DNA of 6,056 nt from assembly GCA_027026055.1 (NCBI GenBank), contig JALVPA010000067.1, positions 1 to 6,056 on the forward strand, read 5' to 3'. Numbering within the stretch: the stretch's first letter is position 1; each line of letters opens with the position of its first letter. Origin of the DNA: Campylobacteraceae bacterium (GTDB taxonomy: Bacteria > Campylobacterota > Campylobacteria > Campylobacterales > Sulfurovaceae). The translations under genes and the position numbers were made by a program. Positions 1-5,505 of the stretch are shown one piece after another. A model generated the notes under the pieces. The model did not search any database. It saw only the letters and a program-made list of their open reading frames with translations, and had not been told where the DNA came from.

Positions 1-177
1 CATATGGACAAAAATAGCATATCCCGCCACTTCCACACGCCCTTTGGCCTCCGTATCGAGCCACTCCAGACTCGCCTGCGTCACCTCCTCTTCGTATCCC
101 GTCTTCACCAGTGCGGCGGGATAGAGCTGACGAATCTCGCCACTTTCGAACTCTTTGTCGCATATACGTAATTTCAT
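1..177 (-). CDS. Small conserved-looking hypothetical protein, 5' part only
   Basis: This is an open frame on the minus strand starting at ATG 177 and still open at the left window edge, giving 59 visible residues that begin MKLRICDKEF and end AIFVHM. I do not recognise the family. The visible part is acidic and soluble, with no signal peptide or membrane segment, and has one Cys at residue 6. Support for it being real comes from the even codon use, the absence of a competing plus-strand frame, and its position divergent from the YqeY gene with a -10-like TATAAT directly upstream. No Shine-Dalgarno sequence precedes the ATG; the -10 lies only 6 nt away, so the message may be leaderless. An in-frame ATG at 201 would add 8 residues (RLYYNST-type, low complexity) but would run through the promoter, so 177 is preferred. 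The 3' end and function are unknown. Confidence 0.6.
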   Translation of the reverse strand, partial: MKLRICDKEFESGEIRQLYPAALVKTGYEEEVTQASLEWLDTEAKGRVEVAGYAIFVHM

Positions 178-214
178 AGTACTATTATAGTATAATCGCA
201 TTAAATTAGGAGGT
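178..214. promoter_or_regulatory. Divergent promoter gap with YqeY ribosome-binding site
   Basis: This AT-rich spacer separates two divergent genes. On the plus strand TATAAT at 191-196 suits a -10 box for the YqeY gene, with a start near 203, followed by a strong Shine-Dalgarno AGGAGGT at 208-214, 7 nt before ATG 222. On the minus strand TATAAT (189 down to 184) or TATACT (194 down to 189) suits the leftward gene. The two opposed -10 boxes nearly overlap and lie in an odd palindrome TACTATTATAGTA at 180-192. No good -35 box is seen on either side, which is common in Campylobacterota sigma-70 promoters. Confidence 0.6.
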
Positions 215-221
215 CATAACC

Positions 222-665
222 ATGAGTCTGAAAGAACGTATCAAAAACGATATCAAAGAGGCGATGCGCGCCAAAGATACCGCCAAGCGCGATACCCTAC
301 GCAACCTTCAACAAGCGATCAAACAGATCGAAGTGGACGAGCGCAAAGAGCTGAGCGACGCGGAAGTCGAAGCGGTCTTGATGAAATACCTCAAACAGCG
401 CGAAGATGCCAAAGCGCAGTTCGCCGAAGCGGGACGCGACGATCTCGTCGCCAAAGAGGAAGCCGAGATCGCCGTGGTCAAAGCCTACCTACCCGAGCCG
501 CTGAGTGAAGAAGAGCTCACCGCGATACTCAAAGAGATCATCGCCAAAACCGGTGCGCAGAGCATGAAAGATATGGGCAAGGTAATGGGTGCCGCGAAGG
601 CGAAAGTGGGCAGCCGCGCCGACGGCGGTACGATCTCGAAGATCGTCAAGGGGTTGTTGGGGTAG
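222..665 (+). CDS. yqeY: GatB/YqeY domain-containing protein
   Basis: A complete 147-residue protein of the YqeY family, small cytosolic helical proteins related to the C-terminal tRNA-binding tail of GatB, the amidotransferase that makes Gln-tRNA(Gln) or Asn-tRNA(Asn). The family's role alone is poorly defined; a tRNA-linked function is an inference. Family hallmarks are in order: an N-terminal helix with RDTLRNLQQAI (23-33), ELSDAEV with KQREDA (43-63), the AGRDDL box (70-75), EEAEI..VKAYLP (79-91), then KDMGKVMG (116-123) and the SRADGGTISKIVK tail (131-143). Length matches the usual 145-150 residues, so the gene is intact. Start ATG 222 is fixed by AGGAGGT at 208-214. Its TAG stop is immediately followed by the stop codon of the leftward toxin gene, with no room for a terminator. 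Confidence 0.93.
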   Translation: MSLKERIKNDIKEAMRAKDTAKRDTLRNLQQAIKQIEVDERKELSDAEVEAVLMKYLKQREDAKAQFAEAGRDDLVAKEEAEIAVVKAYLPEPLSEEELTAILKEIIAKTGAQSMKDMGKVMGAAKAKVGSRADGGTISKIVKGLLG

Positions 666-1013
666 CTACACCTCGATCAGCTCATCGAAACACGCTTTAA
701 TCGAGCGCATCTCCCCATCACTCGCCCTACCGACATACTCGATCAATCTACTTTTATCAATAGCGCGCACTTGCGAAATCAACACGTCGGAATCGTTTTG
801 CAACTTCTCTCTTTTGGAAACTCTTACGCGCAACGGTTTTGCATCGTCGATAAGCGAAGTAGTTAAAGGTAAAATGATCGTTGTCGGATATTCGCTCTCA
901 TTGAGCGTATTGTTTTGCAGTATCAAAACGGGTCGGATTTTACCCACTTCATTGTTTCGCTTCACAGGGTTGAGATTGGCAAGCCAAATCTCACCCCTAT
1001 ATGCCGTCGCCAA
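666..1013 (-). CDS. mazF: MazF/PemK-family toxin (predicted endoribonuclease)
   Basis: A 115-residue protein of the MazF/PemK/CcdB-fold toxin family, sequence-specific endoribonucleases that cut mRNA and other RNA and stop growth when their antitoxin is lost. The fold signature is complete: RGEIWLANLNP (6-16), GKIRPVLILQN (24-34) and SQVRAIDKSRL (80-90). By alignment from memory with Bacillus MazF, Arg27 of the IRPV motif and Thr51 of PLTTS match the catalytic Arg25 and Thr48, so the toxin looks active. The start is TTG 1013: no ATG in frame fits, and GGAGG lies 6 nt upstream inside the antitoxin gene. The frame overlaps the antitoxin's 3' end by 17 bp, implying translational coupling. The C terminus ends normally (CFDELIEV). 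Its stop is back to back with that of the YqeY gene. Cleavage specificity cannot be read from sequence. Confidence 0.93.
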   Translation of the reverse strand: MATAYRGEIWLANLNPVKRNNEVGKIRPVLILQNNTLNESEYPTTIILPLTTSLIDDAKPLRVRVSKREKLQNDSDVLISQVRAIDKSRLIEYVGRASDGEMRSIKACFDELIEV

Positions 1014-1224
1014 GCGTGCCCTCCAAAGAAGCGATCTCTTTTTTGTCCGCTTGCTTTACTTTCGCGACGGCATCAAGAAGTTTGCGCTTTTTGCTCCGTT
1101 CTACACGCTGCGCATAGTAAACGATCGCCTCGCGAATGATCTCGCTTTTTTTCTTTCCCGTACTCTCCGAGAGTCTATCCAAAGTTTTACTCAGCGTATC
1201 GTTGAGTCGTACCGTAGCCGTCAT
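997..1224 (-). CDS. Ribbon-helix-helix (CopG-type) antitoxin
   Basis: A 75-residue antitoxin partner of the MazF-type toxin. Residues 2-8 (TATVRLN) form the DNA-contacting beta strand. They are followed by helix A (about 9-21), a GKKKSE turn (23-28) and helix B (IIREAIVYYAQ, 29-39), the layout of ribbon-helix-helix dimers. The charged tail, about 40-75, is the expected toxin-wrapping segment. Pairing of an RHH antitoxin with MazF resembles the Bacillus EndoAI/EndoA arrangement rather than the AbrB-type MazE of E. coli. ATG 1224 is chosen because GAAGGAG lies just upstream and the beta strand starts there; a longer frame from 1281 would overlap the promoter and the trpC stop and encodes an unrelated N terminus. 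RHH antitoxins usually repress their own operon, and AATAC half-sites lie at the promoter here. Confidence 0.9.
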   Translation of the reverse strand: MTATVRLNDTLSKTLDRLSESTGKKKSEIIREAIVYYAQRVERSKKRKLLDAVAKVKQADKKEIASLEGTLGDGI

Positions 1225-1236
1225 CGCGACTCCTTC

Positions 1237-1281
1237 AATACTGTAATACGGTATTATAAAACAAAAGCGTGTGCAAGTCAA
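1237..1281 (-). promoter_or_regulatory. Toxin-antitoxin operon promoter with putative RHH operator
   Basis: On the minus strand, TTGACT (1281 down to 1276) and TATAAT (1258 down to 1253) are separated by exactly 17 bp, a near-consensus sigma-70 promoter and the best one in this window. The predicted start is near 1246. The -35 box contains the trpC TGA stop (1280-1278). The -10 and start region are covered by the inverted repeat TAATAC-G-GTATTA (1244-1256), and a further AATAC sits at 1237-1241, so AATAC appears three times in 19 bp (two direct copies 8 bp apart, one inverted). This suits cooperative binding by an RHH antitoxin. The operator role is inferred. Confidence 0.7.
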
Positions 1282-2078
1282 CCGGCATCACCGTATTTTA
1301 CGCGCCTCAGCGCCTCCGTCACGTCGGGTTGGCGCATAAAATGCTCTCCGATCAAGAAGGCATCGGCACCGATCTTGCTAAGTTCCACGACCGTTTCGTG
1401 ATCGTGGATGCCGCTTTCGGCGACGATGATCTTTCCGTTGGGGATAAGGGGAATGAGCTTTTCGCTCAGCTTCATATCCATTTCGAAGGTCTCCAAATTG
1501 CGATGGTTGATACCGATAATCTCCGCACCCGCGAAAATCGTTTTGATCAAATCGGCTTTGTCATGCACTTCCACCAAAACGTCCAATCCCAAGTGTCTGG
1601 CGTATTCGTAGAGCTCTTTCAGCTCTTTACGCGACAACGCTTTGGCAATCAAGAGTACGAAATCGGCACCGTAAACCAACGCCTCCACCAACTGATATTT
1701 GTCGATAATAAAATCTTTGCGCAACAGTGGGATACCGACATAGCGGCGCACCATCCCGAGATACTCTTTATCGCCTTGAAAATAGTGCGGCTCCGTCAAG
1801 ATAGAAAGCGCATCCGCGCCCCCTTTGGCATACGCTTGCGCCAATACGACAGGATCGAAATCTTCGCGAATCACCCCTTTGGAAGGACTCGCTTTTTTGA
1901 CTTCCGCGATGATACGATAGGGATTGTCGGGTGTGGAACGTAACGCCGCTTTGACATCCTTGGGCATAAAAGGATTATAGGCCAAAGAGCGCCCCAGCCA
2001 ATCGACGGGATACTCCACTTTACGTTTCTCTACATCTTCTCGCGTCTTCTTGATAATTTCGTCTAAAATGTCCGCCAT
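1278..2078 (-). CDS. trpC: Indole-3-glycerol phosphate synthase
   Basis: A complete 266-residue enzyme of tryptophan biosynthesis. It closes and decarboxylates CdRP (1-(o-carboxyphenylamino)-1-deoxyribulose 5-phosphate) to indole-3-glycerol phosphate in the cytosol. The (beta/alpha)8 barrel is intact with all signature residues: IIAEVKKASPSKG (56-68, catalytic Glu59 and Lys61), LLRKDF (118-123, Lys121), LVEVH (168-172, Glu170), GINHRNLE (189-196, Asn191) and the phosphate-binding VAESGI (219-224). It is monofunctional, with no TrpF domain fused, and has the normal length. No other trp gene is visible, so it is split from the trp operon. It follows the TPR gene by 60 bp and has its own -10. 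ATG 2078 is preceded only by a weak purine stretch (GATAGAGAAG). Its stop codon lies within the -35 box of the toxin-antitoxin promoter. Confidence 0.97.
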   Translation of the reverse strand: MADILDEIIKKTREDVEKRKVEYPVDWLGRSLAYNPFMPKDVKAALRSTPDNPYRIIAEVKKASPSKGVIREDFDPVVLAQAYAKGGADALSILTEPHYFQGDKEYLGMVRRYVGIPLLRKDFIIDKYQLVEALVYGADFVLLIAKALSRKELKELYEYARHLGLDVLVEVHDKADLIKTIFAGAEIIGINHRNLETFEMDMKLSEKLIPLIPNGKIIVAESGIHDHETVVELSKIGADAFLIGEHFMRQPDVTEALRRVKYGDAG

Positions 2079-2097
2079 CTTCTCTATCTTCGATTTT

Positions 2098-2115
2098 TTT
2101 GCGCATTATAACGCA
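2098..2115 (-). promoter_or_regulatory. Probable trpC promoter (-10) within an inverted repeat
   Basis: On the minus strand TATAAT occupies 2110 down to 2105, giving a predicted start near 2098 and a 20-nt leader before ATG 2078. TTGAGA lies 15 bp upstream, short for a -35 box. The -10 sits in the loop of a short inverted repeat, TTGCG...CGCAA, which could be an operator or chance. Followed by A rather than T in the gene's direction, the hairpin is not a terminator for the TPR gene. Confidence 0.45.
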
Positions 2116-2138
2116 AGGGGCGGTTTCTCAAGCTGAAA

Positions 2139-3404
2139 CTACTTCTCGATACAAGCCTTAATCGCTTGCCAATGTTGTGCGATTTCGGGTATTTCGAACC
2201 CCTCTTTCTCCACCACTTTCTGCATCGTTTCGTAAGCTTTGGCGCATTTTCCTTCCTTGTAGTATCCCCATGCCAACGAATCGAGATAATAGGCGTTGTC
2301 GGGCTGCTGCTTCAACGCCTCTTTAACGATACGCATCCCTTTTTCGATATCGATGTTTTTGTCGATCAGCGTGTATCCGTAATAGTTGAGATAGAGACTG
2401 TCGTCTACACCTTCCGCCAACGCTTTATCGAAAGCGGCGATCACTTTGGCAATCATCTTCTTGTCGTTTTTGTCTTTGGCGCGTTCGAAATACAAAATTC
2501 CCATCTCTGCCAACCATTTGGGATCTTTGCTCTTTTGATAAAAAGTCTTTGCAAGACGCAACGCTTTGTCATACATTCTCTTGCTTTTATAGAGTTTGTA
2601 CAACAACGCCTCCGTCCCTTTTTGCTTCTCCAAATAGGCTATTGCACCTTCCACGTCGCCTTTGAGGGCATAGGCTTGAAGGATCTTTTCAAGATAGGTT
2701 TTGTCTTGATGTTTTCGATACAAATCTTTATAGACGGACAATACCCCGTCGATATCGTTCTCTTTGACATAAAGCGACAAGAGTTTGTAATAAACACCGA
2801 TGGAAGCGTCGCTATGCATCCTTCGATAGGTTTCCAAATAGCGAATCGCCTCTTTGGGACGCTGCAAATAGTCCGATAGCACGCTCACCAAACGAAGCAA
2901 TACCTCTTCGTTCGGTTCGTAGGAAAAGGCTTGTTCCAAAATCTCCGCCGCTTTGTCGAACGCTCCCGCATACAAATAGGCATTTGCCGCCAAATCCCAG
3001 TCGCCGCCCTTTTTTGAAAGACGCATGAGAGCATCGGCCTCTTTTTGGGCTTGAGGCAATTGACGGTTCATCAAATAGAGCGGAATGAGCAGGCGTTTGA
3101 TTTCGATATCGTTCGGATGGGTTTCGGCATAACGTCGCAAATCTTCGATGGTCTGCGAAACTGCTTTGTTGCTTATCATCGCCGCTGCCGCTTCGCGCAG
3201 CAAAAAGGCTTTTTCTTTCGTGCGCTTGAAAAGTTCGGCATAGAGTTCTCTACCGATGTCGTAAGCTTTCTGTTCGGTAAAAAAAATCGCTCGTACTATC
3301 AATTCGTCGTTGTTGATATACTCGGGGATTTTTCCCGCATTCAACATGGTCGTAGCGATAGCGCCTATCGCGACAACAAAAGATTTCAAACGATTCCAGG
3401 ACAC
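2139..3404 (-). CDS. Exported TPR-repeat protein
   Basis: A 421-residue protein, mostly tetratricopeptide repeats, with no catalytic domain visible. From GTG 3404 the N terminus is a Sec-type signal or anchor: MSWNRLK, then the hydrophobic FVVAIGAIATTMLNA (9-23), then a soluble, charged region. This suggests periplasmic or inner-membrane-anchored location. Degenerate helical pairs cover about 35-330; the clearest repeats are at the C terminus, around 337-365 (YLNYYGYTLIDKN...IVKEAL) and 367-398 (QPDNAYYLDSLAWGYYKEGKCAKAYE). TPR proteins serve as scaffolds; the partner here is unknown. A longer frame from ATG 3464 would add 20 residues read from the middle of the upstream gene, are rich in Lys/Arg and would bury the signal, so GTG 3404 is preferred, with GAGG about 10 nt upstream. 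The 19-bp overlap with the cysteine-cluster gene implies coupled translation. Confidence 0.88.
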   Translation of the reverse strand: MSWNRLKSFVVAIGAIATTMLNAGKIPEYINNDELIVRAIFFTEQKAYDIGRELYAELFKRTKEKAFLLREAAAAMISNKAVSQTIEDLRRYAETHPNDIEIKRLLIPLYLMNRQLPQAQKEADALMRLSKKGGDWDLAANAYLYAGAFDKAAEILEQAFSYEPNEEVLLRLVSVLSDYLQRPKEAIRYLETYRRMHSDASIGVYYKLLSLYVKENDIDGVLSVYKDLYRKHQDKTYLEKILQAYALKGDVEGAIAYLEKQKGTEALLYKLYKSKRMYDKALRLAKTFYQKSKDPKWLAEMGILYFERAKDKNDKKMIAKVIAAFDKALAEGVDDSLYLNYYGYTLIDKNIDIEKGMRIVKEALKQQPDNAYYLDSLAWGYYKEGKCAKAYETMQKVVEKEGFEIPEIAQHWQAIKACIEK

Positions 3405-3766
3405 TCTTTTCTTACCTCGTCTTCGCTTTGTTTGTACTGTTCCCAAAAGGGAAAAGTGCGGCATTGTCTCGGTCGCACAGGGTAAATACTACATCGTTGT
3501 TGTTTCTCGTCAAAAAAGATACAGGCATAATTGTCGGACGATATTCGTTTTTCTATCAAAGAGTAGCGATGTCCGACCTTTTTCAAATAGATTGTAGCGA
3601 ATTCTTCCGTCGAAAGGTTAACAAATGCCGCCATGTTGACGATTTCGTCGTATTTCGCCCAGATATAGCCGCTCTCGCCCGTACAACACTGCCCGCCGCA
3701 AGAGGCGCACGCGCTCGGATCGAAACCAAAGTCGTATCCCTCTTTGCGAATGATCTCTTTTTCCAT
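3386..3766 (-). CDS. YkgJ-family cysteine-cluster protein (putative Zn/Fe-S binding)
   Basis: A 126-residue protein of the YkgJ/CxxCxxCC family (UPF0153-type), whose conserved cysteines are thought to bind zinc or an iron-sulfur cluster; biochemical function is unsettled. The N-terminal motif is CASCGGQCC (Cys20, 23, 27, 28). The second half has C82, C92 and the hallmark YPVRPRQCRTFPFW (95-108, Cys102), with a last C122 before the end. All expected ligands are present and the protein looks complete. ATG 3766 is chosen because AAGG lies about 8 nt upstream and it falls 16 bp after the bpt stop; the frame is open much further upstream (to 4258), but that part is an out-of-phase shadow of bpt with no family similarity. 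It overlaps the TPR gene by 19 bp, so bpt, this gene and the TPR gene are probably one transcript. Confidence 0.9.
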   Translation of the reverse strand: MEKEIIRKEGYDFGFDPSACASCGGQCCTGESGYIWAKYDEIVNMAAFVNLSTEEFATIYLKKVGHRYSLIEKRISSDNYACIFFDEKQQRCSIYPVRPRQCRTFPFWEQYKQSEDEVRKECPGIV

Positions 3767-3782
3767 ACCGATACCTTTCGAT

Positions 3783-4538
3783 TCAACACCCTTCCCACGG
3801 CTGCCAAGAGGCGGGGTCGGTAATATGCGGAAAACTTTCGAGTATCTCTTCGGGACGAAATTTCGACTTGTACGCAAACGCGTCACACCCTTCGACCCAA
3901 TAGCCAAGATAGATATAAGGCAAATCCAAAATCTTCGCCAACTTAATCTGATAGAGCAACGAATAGGTCCCCAACGACAACCTCGCATAATCGGGATCGT
4001 AAAAAAAGTAGATCGCGCTGATACCGTCGTCGAGAATATCGATAAGATCGACGCCCACCAATTTACCGTCTCGGATATAGAGCACCTCTTTGCCGTAGTC
4101 GAACGCGCCGTCGACAAAATTTTCGTAATATTCCCGACGAGAGATCGAACGATAACTCCATCCGTCTTTTTCGTGTTTATAGGCATGATACTTGTTATAA
4201 AGATCGAGATGACTTTGGGTGACGGAAGGTTTTTGGATGAGAATACGCGTCTCTTCATTGCGGTTGATCGCTTTGCGCTGCGATTTCGTAGGTTTGAAGT
4301 TCGCTACGTCGATACGCAAACTTTTACATTCGTTACAGCCGTTGCAAATGGGATGAAAGTAGTATTTGCCGAATCTCCGCCAACCTCGTTCGATCACAGC
4401 CGAAGCGAACGCTTTGGGCGCCTCTTCGACATATTTGTAATACATCCTCACCTGCTTACCCGGAAGATAAGCGCACTCGTAATCGAGCATACAAAAATCG
4501 GTGGAGGGAGGGTTGAGCATATCGGGCTTTTCGTTCAT
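3783..4538 (-). CDS. bpt: Aspartate/glutamate leucyltransferase (Bpt)
   Basis: A 251-residue aminoacyl-tRNA-protein transferase of the bacterial Ate1-related Bpt family. It moves leucine from Leu-tRNA to proteins with N-terminal Asp or Glu, making N-degrons for ClpS-ClpAP. Motifs are in order: ECAYLPGK (21-28), ERGWRRFGKYYFHPICNGC (50-68) followed by CKSLRIDV, with Cys65/68/71 of the N-terminal Ate domain, YKHEKDGW (120-127), then the GNAT-like C-terminal domain with GKLVGVDLIDIL (158-169), FFYDPDYARLSLGTYSLL (178-195) and YIYLGYWVEGC (208-218). Length is normal. ATG 4538 is preferred; TTG 4556 lies upstream of a TATAAT, and ATG 4520 is also possible. No Shine-Dalgarno precedes any of them. 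It is the first gene of the leftward cluster. Leucyl rather than arginyl specificity is taken from the family, not seen. Confidence 0.94.
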   Translation of the reverse strand: MNEKPDMLNPPSTDFCMLDYECAYLPGKQVRMYYKYVEEAPKAFASAVIERGWRRFGKYYFHPICNGCNECKSLRIDVANFKPTKSQRKAINRNEETRILIQKPSVTQSHLDLYNKYHAYKHEKDGWSYRSISRREYYENFVDGAFDYGKEVLYIRDGKLVGVDLIDILDDGISAIYFFYDPDYARLSLGTYSLLYQIKLAKILDLPYIYLGYWVEGCDAFAYKSKFRPEEILESFPHITDPASWQPWEGC

Positions 4539-4588
4539 AACCGCGATTATACTCAAAATGTTGTAAAATTCGTCAAAAAGTACAGCCT
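4539..4588. promoter_or_regulatory. Divergent promoter gap, bpt and methyltransferase
   Basis: This 50-bp AT-rich gap must drive two divergent genes. On the minus strand TATAAT (4551 down to 4546) ends 7 nt before the bpt ATG, placing the start of transcription at or one base before the initiation codon; TTGACG (4576 down to 4571) is 19 bp upstream, a slightly long spacer. On the plus strand TAAAAT (4564-4569) or TATACT (4548-4553) could serve the methyltransferase gene. Neither gene has a convincing Shine-Dalgarno sequence. Confidence 0.55.
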
Positions 4589-5293
4589 ATGTTCCTCTAT
4601 CAACCGCCTTCGGGATATTGTTATAACAGCGATTCGATTTTTTTGTACAACTTTATACGCCGTTTTCCCGTCAAAGGGAGATTGCTCGATGTCGGATGCG
4701 GGGTAGGCATACTTTCGCTACTTTTGAGCAGAGATTTCGGTACGGAAACCGTCGCCGTGGACAAGCAACCGCTCATGTGCGCCTATGCGAAGCACAATTT
4801 CACGCTCAACGGTATCGATGCGCAGGTACACTGCACCGATTTCGCCGACTTCGAGACCGAAGAACGTTTCGATTATATCGTCTCCAATCCGCCCTTTTAC
4901 GATCCCAATGTCGATCAAAGTAGCGATACGATGCGCAACATCGCACGCTATGCGCACCATCTACCGCTTGACACGCTGGTGCGAAACGCCAAACGCCTCC
5001 TCAAACCCAGAGGCTACTTTATTTTCTGCTACGATGCCAAACAACTCGATCGCATCATGACGACGCTCTGCCGTCATGCGCTCAATCCCGAAACGATCCG
5101 TTTCGTCCATGCCAAAATCGACCGCGACTCGAAACTCGTCTTCGTCGCCGCCAGACTCGGCTCCAAATCGATGTGCAAGATCCTTTCGCCGCTTGTGGTC
5201 TTCGACGAAGAGAACCGTTACCTCCCCGAAGCCGCCCAAGCCTTCGAACACGCCGCCACCCACAGTATCAAAGCCGAAAGAGAAACCCGCTAA
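4589..5293 (+). CDS. TrmN6-like tRNA1(Val) A37 N6-methyltransferase
   Basis: A 234-residue class I SAM-dependent methyltransferase of the small-domain (MTS) type, closest in layout to TrmN6/YfiC, which methylates N6 of A37 in tRNA1(Val). Visible signatures: the N-terminal QPPSGYCYNSDSIFLYNFI (5-23), typical of the TrmN6/HemK-like group; SAM motif I DVGCGVGILSLLL (34-46); the acidic residue VAVDK (55-59) ending strand 2; and the N6-adenine/glutamine catalytic loop NPPFY (100-104). RYAHHLPLD (120-128) matches the family's H.R..HH segment, and the C-terminal PLVVF...YLPEA (201-215) also fits. An NPPFY loop supports amino-group methylation; the exact tRNA target is inferred. The start has no Shine-Dalgarno. 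The last 15 or so residues (HAATHSIKAERETR) look non-conserved. The gene ends 20 bp before the heptad repeat array and has no terminator hairpin. Confidence 0.88.
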   Translation: MFLYQPPSGYCYNSDSIFLYNFIRRFPVKGRLLDVGCGVGILSLLLSRDFGTETVAVDKQPLMCAYAKHNFTLNGIDAQVHCTDFADFETEERFDYIVSNPPFYDPNVDQSSDTMRNIARYAHHLPLDTLVRNAKRLLKPRGYFIFCYDAKQLDRIMTTLCRHALNPETIRFVHAKIDRDSKLVFVAARLGSKSMCKILSPLVVFDEENRYLPEAAQAFEHAATHSIKAERETR

Positions 5294-5330
5294 AACCCCG
5301 CCACCAAAATCCTTCACTCGTCACCCTTCT

Positions 5331-5362
5331 CTCTTCTCCCATCACTCACTTTCGGTTCCTCA
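5331..5362 (+). repeat. 32-bp exact direct repeat, copy 1
   Basis: Positions 5331-5362 are identical to 5415-5446, beginning CTCTTCTCCC and ending GGTTCCTCA. The offset is 84 bp, exactly twelve heptads, so the copy most likely arose by slippage or unequal exchange within the array. Both copies contain the same 8-bp slip ACTTTCGG, which argues for duplication rather than independent drift. Confidence 0.93.
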
Positions 5363-5414
5363 CTCCTCATTACTCGTTACTCATTCAAACCAAACCTTAT
5401 CTCTTCACTCTTCA

Positions 5415-5446
5415 CTCTTCTCCCATCACTCACTTTCGGTTCCTCA
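5415..5446 (+). repeat. 32-bp exact direct repeat, copy 2
   Basis: The second copy of the element at 5331-5362. It is followed by TTCCTAA where copy 1 is followed by CTCCTCA, so the match decays straight into the clean [T/C]TTCTAA part of the array. It is preceded by two TTCACTC heptads, whereas copy 1 is preceded by TTCTCTC-like units. Confidence 0.93.
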
Positions 5447-5505
5447 TTCCTAATCCCTAATTTCTAATTTCTAACTTCTAACTTCTAACTTCTAATTTCT
5501 AATTT

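Noticed and set aside
1225..1281. Longer antitoxin start at 1281
   Set aside because: It would translate through the -35, -10 and operator. ATG 1224 has GAAGGAG upstream and starts at the RHH strand.
589..1401. 270-residue plus-strand open frame across the toxin-antitoxin region
   Set aside because: It starts inside the YqeY gene and is antisense to the well-supported toxin, antitoxin and trpC genes; its protein is Ser/Arg-rich with no family features.
2123..2139. Hairpin GTTTC...GAAAC after the TPR gene as terminator
   Set aside because: The stem is only 5 bp of mostly A-T pairs with no T-tract following it in the gene's direction.
3405..3464. 20-residue N-terminal extension of the TPR protein from ATG 3464
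   Set aside because: It reads the cysteine-cluster gene out of phase, is Lys/Arg-rich and would bury the signal peptide that begins at GTG 3404.
2166..3485. Phe/Val-rich plus-strand open frames opposite the TPR gene
   Set aside because: They are antisense shadows of a Lys/Glu/Ala-rich coding region, with no start signals or recognisable domains.
3767..4258. Upstream extension of the cysteine-cluster frame
   Set aside because: It overlaps bpt in another phase and has no family similarity. The ATG at 3766 with its own Shine-Dalgarno fits the family N terminus.
5076..5460. Plus-strand open frames through the heptad region rich in His, Ser, Leu and Pro
   Set aside because: They are frame shadows of the methyltransferase gene running into low-complexity repeat; the product is pure repeat translation.
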